Positions 6,987 through 11,743 of a stretch of DNA of 11,743 nt are shown here, one piece after another. This stretch comes from Acidimicrobiaceae bacterium (GTDB taxonomy: Bacteria > Actinomycetota > Acidimicrobiia > Acidimicrobiales > UBA8592). The position numbers and the translations under genes are program-made. Under the pieces are notes generated by a model. That model saw only the letters and a program-made list of their open reading frames with translations, had not been told where the DNA came from and did not search any database. The stretch lies in contig PBPU01000058.1 in the NCBI GenBank assembly GCA_002724825.1, positions 6,891-18,633 on the forward strand, in the 5' to 3' direction. Positions within the stretch are counted from its first letter, which is position 1; each line of letters begins with the position of its first letter.

Positions 6987-7820
6987 ATGGATGCAACAGC
7001 TGAACAGTTAGATGAATTGGTCCTCTTTGAAATTGTTGACCAAGTCGCATGGATAACTATCAACAATCCGGATAAGGCGAACGCTATCTCTCCACAAATG
7101 CGTGACAGAATGGCTGAACTCTTTGAATCACTGAATGGCCAGTTCGATGCGAGAGCAGTCGTACTGACAGCAACAGGTGATAGGTTTTTCTGCACTGGTG
7201 CTGATATTTCTGTTGGGCGCGAATACGCTCCTAGGCCAGACGACGCGCCAAAGATAGCTGTCGGGGAACCTAGGCGGATGATGCTAAGGGGCCAACATCC
7301 CCTGATGGCTTCAATTCTTGACTGCGAACTACCTGTCATTGCCGCTGTAAATGGAACGGCTGCCGGCGTAGGAGCGCATCTTGCTTTTATGTGCGACTTG
7401 GTAATCATGTCAGAGAACGCAAAATTTATCGAGGTCTTTGCCCGGCGCGGGCTTGTACCAGACGCTCTAGGTACATGGATTCTCCCCAGGTTGATCGGAC
7501 CTATGCGAACAAAAGAATTGATGTTCTTTGCTGATGATGTCCTTTCAGAGCGCGCACTGGAACTAGGTTTATGCAATAAGGTCGTTCCAAGTGCAGATCT
7601 TCGAGATGCAGCAACAGCATGGGCGGAACGGCTAGCTTCAGGCCCGACAAAAGCGCACATGTTTACCAAATGGTTAGTTAACAGGGCCCTAGATACTGAT
7701 AGGCATACTATTGCCGAAGAAGAAAGCTGGGCTGTTGAACTTAACAGTGGAACTGTCGATTCCAAGGAAGGAATCGCGAGTTTCCAAGAACGCCGGGATC
7801 CTGAATGGCGAGGGTTCTAA
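6987..7820 (+). CDS. Crotonase-family protein, PaaG-like isomerase type
   Basis: This 277-residue cytoplasmic protein has the crotonase fold. The CoA/oxyanion loop DRFFCTGADIS lies at 65-75 and the second block AAVNGTAAGVGAHLAFMCDL at 119-138. The two hydratase glutamates are absent: the first position is H131 and the aligned second position is Phe151. Instead GLVPDALGTWILPRLIG (155-171) carries D159 in the position of the catalytic Asp of PaaG-type enoyl-CoA isomerases. Double-bond isomerisation or a related enolate reaction is therefore more likely than hydration, although these families are often annotated simply as enoyl-CoA hydratase. Length is slightly above the usual 255-265 because of an extended loop at about 76-100 (REYAPRPDDAPKIAVGEPRR). 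The ribosome site before the ATG is weak. It stands alone on the plus strand, diverging from the HAD gene and ending four bases from the convergent PPOX-like gene. Confidence 0.93.
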   Translation: MDATAEQLDELVLFEIVDQVAWITINNPDKANAISPQMRDRMAELFESLNGQFDARAVVLTATGDRFFCTGADISVGREYAPRPDDAPKIAVGEPRRMMLRGQHPLMASILDCELPVIAAVNGTAAGVGAHLAFMCDLVIMSENAKFIEVFARRGLVPDALGTWILPRLIGPMRTKELMFFADDVLSERALELGLCNKVVPSADLRDAATAWAERLASGPTKAHMFTKWLVNRALDTDRHTIAEEESWAVELNSGTVDSKEGIASFQERRDPEWRGF

Positions 7821-7824
7821 CCGA

Positions 7825-8352
7825 CTAATTTGCGGCGTTCCTCGGATCGTTTTCTGGAATTGACGCTTCGGGTGACCGTGCCCACATGAGTTTGCTATTA
7901 AAGGACAACTTGTAATCCGGCGTGAATTCAATAATGACTCGCTCAGGGGAGTCGAGGAATTTTTGGAACACTGCTGCTGCTTCTGGCTCAGGGCGTAGAC
8001 GGCGGGCAAAAATAGGATAGAACCAATCTTTTATTTCTCGACTGTCATGAATGACGCATGACCCTTTGTAGGTCACGGTCTTTCCAGTTCCCATTGAAGT
8101 ACCGGTACTGTTGATACAAATTGATGCTCTAGGAAATCGGCGAAGAGCTGGTACTCGAGCTCGGCGTTCTGCACACGTCAACCATATCTTTCCGTCACTA
8201 GGGAGATATGACATGATCACTCCGAATGCTTCACCTTTTTTATTTGTCCACATGAACGTGCATTCCCGTTGGACATCCAACAATTCTTGCTCGAGGTCGG
8301 ACTCGAGGCCGCATTGGGTGAGGTCTTCATAATTGTCGTCTTGGTCACTCAT
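7825..8352 (-). CDS. PPOX-like split-barrel flavin/F420-binding family protein
   Basis: The 175-residue protein looks like the pyridoxamine-5'-phosphate-oxidase-like split beta-barrel group. The pattern is an N-terminal helix (about 18-30), a first strand pair GEAFGVIMSYLPSDGKIWLTC (40-60), then ARVPALRRFPRASICI (65-80), typical of the cofactor phosphate-binding strand-turn, then a VTYKGSCVI strand (93-101) and a closing EFTPDYKLSF strand (142-151). Members bind FMN, F420 or heme and include many deazaflavin-dependent reductases. Which cofactor is used here cannot be decided by eye. The frame is open to M at 8386-8388, but the ATG at 8350-8352 has AAAGG six bases upstream, and that site overlaps the stop of the hydrolase gene, implying coupled translation. 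It is the third gene of the LLM oxidoreductase-hydrolase operon. The N-terminus is acidic and probably disordered. Confidence 0.8.
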   Translation of the reverse strand: MSDQDDNYEDLTQCGLESDLEQELLDVQRECTFMWTNKKGEAFGVIMSYLPSDGKIWLTCAERRARVPALRRFPRASICINSTGTSMGTGKTVTYKGSCVIHDSREIKDWFYPIFARRLRPEPEAAAVFQKFLDSPERVIIEFTPDYKLSFNSKLMWARSPEASIPENDPRNAAN

Positions 8353-8362
8353 TTTTTTCCTT

Positions 8363-9247
8363 TCAGTTTTCGACCACTGCCTGAGCATGGCTAATTATTT
8401 CGCTTGTGATGTCCGCCCATAGTGCTTCTGGGAGGTCGTGGCCCATATCGTCAAATATAACCAGTTTGCTATTGGGAATAATCGATGATGTAGCTTCACC
8501 GCCGCTTAGTTGCACGAGAGGATCGAGTCGCCCGTGGATCACTAATGTCGGTATGTCAATAGATCGCAACGCTTCGGTGCGGTCTCCGGAAGCAAAGATT
8601 GCGGCAATTTGGAAACCCTGCGCATTCGGATTCCAGTTTCTGTCAAAGGTCGCTGCGGTTTCTTCGGCATGTGCGTCAGCATCGAAATGCGGTCCAGAAA
8701 TTAACCGGAATGTTTCCACTGAGGTTTCTATCGCTTCTTCTTTGGAGCTGGGAGTAGTCAAAGGCATCTTCATCAGTAATTCTGCCTTAGCTCCTCCTAC
8801 ATCTGGATTTCCCGTGGTGGACATGATTGATGTAAGGGACAAAATTCGTTCAGGATGCTCGATCACCATTGTCTGGGCGATCATGCCTCCCATTGAAACT
8901 CCAACAAGATGTGCTTTATTGACGCCTGCACTATCAAGGACAGCGAAAGCATCATCAGACATATCTGAAAGCAGGTAGGGAACCTTGTCCTCCGGTAAGT
9001 CTTCGCCTTGCATGTTGATGAGCTCTTCTATACGAGGAGGGGTTCCGGGCGTTTTTGATGACAGGCCCACATCGCGATTATCAAAACGAACGATATGGAA
9101 TCCGGCCCGAACAAGAAGTTGGCAGAATTCTTCCCGAAAAGCCACCATCTGAGCTCCTAATCCCATAACAAGCAAAATTGTCGGGTCATTCGGATCACCC
9201 ATCGTGTCGTAGAACAACGTGGTATCACCATTTACTGCTTCAGGCAT
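8363..9247 (-). CDS. Alpha/beta-fold hydrolase
   Basis: This 294-residue enzyme shows a complete catalytic triad: nucleophile elbow GVSMGG with S118 (116-121), D242 in HGRLDPLV, and H270 in DDMGHDLP. The oxyanion region is VMGLGAQ (27-33), and the block RFDNRDVGLSS (54-64) is typical of the aclacinomycin methylesterase (RdmC)-like and related esterase group. A helical lid lies around 145-215. No signal peptide is seen, so it should be cytoplasmic. It likely hydrolyses an ester or thioester. The substrate cannot be named, and a C-C hydrolase or lactonase is possible. A strong AGGAGG-like site precedes the ATG. The gene lies 60 bases downstream of the LLM oxidoreductase and 10 bases before the PPOX-like gene, all on the same strand, so it may open or deacylate a product of the LLM enzyme. 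Confidence 0.92.
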   Translation of the reverse strand: MPEAVNGDTTLFYDTMGDPNDPTILLVMGLGAQMVAFREEFCQLLVRAGFHIVRFDNRDVGLSSKTPGTPPRIEELINMQGEDLPEDKVPYLLSDMSDDAFAVLDSAGVNKAHLVGVSMGGMIAQTMVIEHPERILSLTSIMSTTGNPDVGGAKAELLMKMPLTTPSSKEEAIETSVETFRLISGPHFDADAHAEETAATFDRNWNPNAQGFQIAAIFASGDRTEALRSIDIPTLVIHGRLDPLVQLSGGEATSSIIPNSKLVIFDDMGHDLPEALWADITSEIISHAQAVVEN

Positions 9248-9307
9248 TGCCCCTCCTCATTACGCTACAGAGACATTAGCCGGTTCGAAGGTTTCCTGCG
9301 ACTTGAG

Positions 9308-10363
9308 CTAACCCAAACCAGAATGATCGCTGACAATCTCAGCAATAAGCTCAATAGTGGCTAAATCAGTTGATCGAAGGATCTGGCCCGTTACCCCTTG
9401 GGTAACTGTGAGCGGGTACCGCTCCCTAATTCGCTCTTCTGGACCAAATAGTCCGCCCATATCGATGTACTCATCGGGGACAGCCCTCACTGCTCCTTCT
9501 TTATCGCCAGCCAGCCAGCGTTCTTGAATAAGGTTGGCTTGTTCAGGAAAGCCTCTTCGAGCCATTGAATCTCTATGAAAATTATGTTCCTTACTTCCCA
9601 TTCCGCCTACGTACATAGCTGTCATAGGTTTTCGTTTGTCGATAGCTGCCTGAATATCATCAGTTATTTCGACAGTTAGATTTGTGAAAAGTTGAAATTC
9701 AGACTTCGGGACCGCATCATCTGCGCGAATCTGAAATCCTTTCTCTAAATTCGGCCCGTGGATTTCCCATCCGTCGGGACCGTACCCCATGGGAAGCCAG
9801 CCGTCAGCAACTTCAGCCGCAAGGGCAGTATTCATCGGAGCTCCGGAAGCTATCCAAATTTGGATCCCGTCGCTAGGGTGCAAGATCGATTTAAGAGCTT
9901 TGCCTTGACCTATTGCACCTTCGCCTTCGAAAGGAAGCTGGATTTGCCTTCCTTTATGTTCGACAGGGATCTGCCGCTCTAGGACCTTACGCATAATGGC
10001 CACATAGTCTCTTAGCCAATAATGAGGGCTTCCCCATGGCCTCCCGTACCAGCCTTCGACGATCTGGGGTCCTGAAACCCCCAAACCGATGATGGTCCGG
10101 TTACCACCTGCGAGGGCGTCGATTGTCATTGCGTGCATGGCCGTAGCGGCGGGCGTTCTCGCAGCTACCTGAACGACCGCAGTGCCAAGTTTGATGCGTT
10201 TAGTTACGGCGGCTAAATACGCTAGTGGTGAAAGGGCATCTATTCCATAGGCTTCTGCTGTCCAGACAGAATGAAATCCGTTTTTTTCTGCCTGAATGAC
10301 GGCTTCTGTGGGTAAAAGGAGCTGAGATTTATTGTAAATGTCAAGACCTAACCCAAGTTTCAT
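9308..10363 (-). CDS. LLM-class F420-dependent oxidoreductase, Rv3520c-like
   Basis: This 351-residue luciferase-like TIM barrel starts MKLGLGLDI and has AEKNGFHSVWTAEAYG (25-40), KLGTAVVQVAARTPAATAMHA (58-78) and GLGVSGPQIVEGWYG (93-107). Together these are characteristic, from memory, of the Rv3520c family of coenzyme F420-dependent oxidoreductases in actinobacteria, and its length is normal for that group (about 345-350). It would transfer a hydride between F420 and an unknown organic substrate; an FMN-dependent monooxygenase is the main alternative for LLM proteins. The C-terminal part, including GGLFGPEERIRERY, also fits the family. The ribosome site is poor (GAAAG directly abutting ATG). 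A TATAGA box ends 19 bases before the start codon. It is the promoter-proximal gene of the LLM-hydrolase-PPOX operon and diverges from the DUF6777-like gene. Confidence 0.93.
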   Translation of the reverse strand: MKLGLGLDIYNKSQLLLPTEAVIQAEKNGFHSVWTAEAYGIDALSPLAYLAAVTKRIKLGTAVVQVAARTPAATAMHAMTIDALAGGNRTIIGLGVSGPQIVEGWYGRPWGSPHYWLRDYVAIMRKVLERQIPVEHKGRQIQLPFEGEGAIGQGKALKSILHPSDGIQIWIASGAPMNTALAAEVADGWLPMGYGPDGWEIHGPNLEKGFQIRADDAVPKSEFQLFTNLTVEITDDIQAAIDKRKPMTAMYVGGMGSKEHNFHRDSMARRGFPEQANLIQERWLAGDKEGAVRAVPDEYIDMGGLFGPEERIRERYPLTVTQGVTGQILRSTDLATIELIAEIVSDHSGLG

Positions 10364-10478
10364 CTTTCAAAACTAACCGTAATCTATAAAAAAGATGATC
10401 TGGGGTGTAAGATTTGTTCAGGAAATTTGTCCTACTCATACAACAAACACACTATAGAAATGCGTAGGTATACAAAAT
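10364..10478. promoter_or_regulatory. Divergent promoter region with mirrored TATAGA boxes
   Basis: This 115-base A+T-rich gap separates the LLM oxidoreductase from the DUF6777-like gene. A -10-like TATAGA occurs on each strand: minus strand at 10383-10388 (19 bases before the LLM ATG) and plus strand at 10453-10458 (20 bases before the plus-strand ATG). Transcription from either would give leaders of only about a dozen bases, consistent with the poor ribosome sites of both genes. A direct repeat ATTTGTTC / ATTTGTCC lies at 10412-10419 and 10425-10432. No convincing -35 boxes were seen. Promoter function is inference. Confidence 0.45.
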
Positions 10479-11743
10479 ATGAATGACAAACCTTCAAAAT
10501 TAGAGACTTTTACTGCTCAGATGGGTCTTTTATTCCAACAAAAGAAAGTCAAGGCTTTTGCCGCGTTGGCTGTTCTGGCCATTATTGCGTTGGTAACCAC
10601 ACTTATTGTCGTAAATAACGACGACGGCGACAGCTCTACAGAGCCCAAAACTGAATTAACAGGGTTAGCAGACCTTTCGCCAGAGACAGATTACGTCTAT
10701 CAACCTGCAAAATCTATTGGCCCTGACCCGTTTACACCCTCGTATGCGGTCTATACGCTAGATATTCCGACAGACATACTAGAAACCGGTGAAGTAAGCG
10801 GTAGCGCTACTGGCCTCTATGGAGGAACTGGAGAAAATGCTTGCGATATAGACAAGCTGATCGCATTTCTTGAAGCAAACCCCGCTATAGGAGCTGCTTG
10901 GGCGGAGGTCCAGGGCATCCCTGTGGACGAACTGTCTGACTACATTCGCGGATTAACTCCAGCGGTTCTTCTGCAAAACGTATTAGTAACAAATCATGGA
11001 TACTCGAATGGTGAAGCTGTTCCGTTCCTCGCTGTACTCGAAGCGGGAACTGCAGTACTGGTAGATGAAGATGGTATCCCTCGAGCACGTTGCGCGTGTG
11101 GAAACCCGCTCCTACCACCAGAAGAACCTGAAGAAACACCTGAAGAAACACCAACTCCTGAAGAAACACCTGAAGAAACACCAACTCCAGAAGAAACACC
11201 TGAAGAAGCATGTCCACCGAACCCACCATATGGCATCCACAAAAATGGTGACGGAGACTGGATCCTCAAAACTGAAGCAGGAGAATTTATCTGGAAGTCA
11301 AGCCTCCCCGGATGGGAAGACCTAGATTCTGGTGACGTCTACGACACTGAAGCTGATGTGCCCGGATACATCGAAGAGTGTTACCCCTGTCCGGAAGATG
11401 AAGGAGGAGGAGATCCAAATTACGATAACGACGTTCCGTCTTATGACTATGACGAGGACGGTGATTACCAGAGCAACGACGACGTTCTTGAAGAAAACCA
11501 AGAGCGGGTTCTGATTTTCGTTGTCATTGTTCCTGCTCCAGATGGTGAAGACGTTAACGTCGATGATGTTGATGAAGGATACGCCGAAGACTTTGAATCT
11601 GACTACGACGACTATGACAATGAAGAAGAGAAAACCTTCGAAGGTTGTTTCCCGCCATGCCCAGAAGATGGTGAATGGGGCTGGAGAACAGTCGAATTTG
11701 GTTCCGTAGACGAAGGAACCATCTATTCCGGATACGCCTGGGT
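10479..11743 (+). CDS. Membrane-anchored acidic DUF6777-like protein, C-terminus beyond window
   Basis: The visible 421 residues start MNDKPSKLETF, followed by one hydrophobic segment at about 25-45 (KAFAALAVLAIIALVTTLIVV) flanked by lysines inside. The rest is probably outside the cell as a type-II anchored protein; no cleavage site or lipobox is seen. Residues about 105-205 (SGSATGLYGGTGENACDIDKL, then a helix with AWAEVQGI) resemble, from memory, the DUF6777 domain common in actinomycetes. A linker at 215-243 repeats EETPEETPTP. It is followed by Cys/Pro modules (C245; C301/C304 as CYPCPEDEG; C390/C394 as CFPPCPEDGE) separated by Asp/Glu/Tyr-rich low-complexity stretches at about 306-340 and 356-385. 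A short hydrophobic strand RVLIFVVIVPAP is at 343-354. The frame is open through the window end, so the true length is unknown. The ATG at 10479 has no strong ribosome site. Function unknown; a cell-surface adhesive or structural role is only a guess. Confidence 0.85.
   Translation, partial: MNDKPSKLETFTAQMGLLFQQKKVKAFAALAVLAIIALVTTLIVVNNDDGDSSTEPKTELTGLADLSPETDYVYQPAKSIGPDPFTPSYAVYTLDIPTDILETGEVSGSATGLYGGTGENACDIDKLIAFLEANPAIGAAWAEVQGIPVDELSDYIRGLTPAVLLQNVLVTNHGYSNGEAVPFLAVLEAGTAVLVDEDGIPRARCACGNPLLPPEEPEETPEETPTPEETPEETPTPEETPEEACPPNPPYGIHKNGDGDWILKTEAGEFIWKSSLPGWEDLDSGDVYDTEADVPGYIEECYPCPEDEGGGDPNYDNDVPSYDYDEDGDYQSNDDVLEENQERVLIFVVIVPAPDGEDVNVDDVDEGYAEDFESDYDDYDNEEEKTFEGCFPPCPEDGEWGWRTVEFGSVDEGTIYSGYAW
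11131..11208 (+). repeat. 30-base in-frame tandem repeat encoding EETPEETPTP
   Basis: Units of 30 bases lie at 11131-11160 and 11161-11190, with a partial third unit to about 11208. The first two differ by a single base in the final proline codon. Within each unit a 12-base GAAGAAACACCT-type sub-repeat occurs twice. The unit length is a multiple of three and encodes a charged, proline-rich spacer between the DUF6777-like domain and the Cys/Pro modules. Near-identity of the copies suggests recent expansion or slippage. Confidence 0.9.

Noticed and set aside
6980..7765. Long open frame on the minus strand (261 codons) opposite the crotonase
   Set aside because: Its translation is Ser/Ala-rich with no recognisable family and lies entirely antisense to a clear crotonase. 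It is a shadow frame of that gene's codon pattern.
8406..8978. Open plus-strand frame of 190 codons opposite the alpha/beta hydrolase
   Set aside because: The opposite strand has a complete Ser-Asp-His triad and a strong ribosome site; this frame has neither motifs nor a start signal.
9278..9300. GGTTCGAAG motif resembling a tRNA T-loop
   Set aside because: No acceptor stem, D-arm or anticodon arm can be formed around it within the 60-base gap.
11131..11208. Direct repeats considered as a CRISPR array
   Set aside because: Units are contiguous with no spacers and keep the reading frame of a protein, so this is a coding tandem repeat.
10885..11269. Minus-strand frames with VFLQELVFLQ or GVSSGVGVSSG repeats
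   Set aside because: The repeats are the reverse-strand reading of the EETPEETPTP-coding tract; the plus-strand frame is open for over 1.2 kb with a membrane segment and domain.

Overview
The window reads as a dense bacterial chromosome segment, most likely from an actinomycete-type organism. I infer this from an Rv3520c-type F420-dependent LLM oxidoreductase, a DUF6777-type anchored protein, an HSD10-like SDR and several mycobacteria-like lipid-metabolism families. GC content, judged by eye, is only about half, with no strong codon bias. That would suit a marine Acidimicrobiia-like lineage better than a high-GC Streptomyces or Mycobacterium. No tRNA, rRNA, CRISPR array or transposase is visible. 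Every intergenic gap is shorter than about 135 bases.

Region 1 (1-4432) is a fatty-acyl-CoA degradation locus around a 131-base divergent promoter. Leftward, one tight operon runs thiolase, MarR regulator, type-II 3-hydroxyacyl-CoA dehydrogenase (SDR), enoyl-CoA hydratase (cut by the window edge). Rightward is an acyl-CoA dehydrogenase. Together these supply all four steps of one beta-oxidation turn plus a candidate regulator. The divergent region holds a perfect 13-base palindrome and related half-sites, a plausible MarR operator. The HSD10-type SDR would suit short or branched acyl-CoAs such as the isoleucine pathway, but the substrate is not proven.

Region 2 (4443-6874, leftward) holds a HAD-family hydrolase followed by a 580-residue PEP-utilising protein. 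The latter has the middle domain and the swivelling phosphohistidine domain of the rifampicin phosphotransferase / phenylphosphate synthase type but no ATP-grasp domain. Its phosphoryl donor partner must lie elsewhere, if one exists.

Region 3 (6987-7820, rightward) is a second crotonase. It lacks both hydratase glutamates but keeps the Asp of PaaG-type isomerases. It converges with region 4 (7825-10363, leftward), an apparent operon of F420-dependent LLM oxidoreductase, alpha/beta hydrolase and split-barrel (PPOX-like) flavin/F420-binding protein.

Region 5 (10479 to the end, rightward, incomplete) encodes a membrane-anchored, very acidic DUF6777-like protein with a tandem 10-residue EETPEETPTP linker and repeated Cys/Pro modules. 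It is the least understood gene in the window and probably faces the cell exterior.
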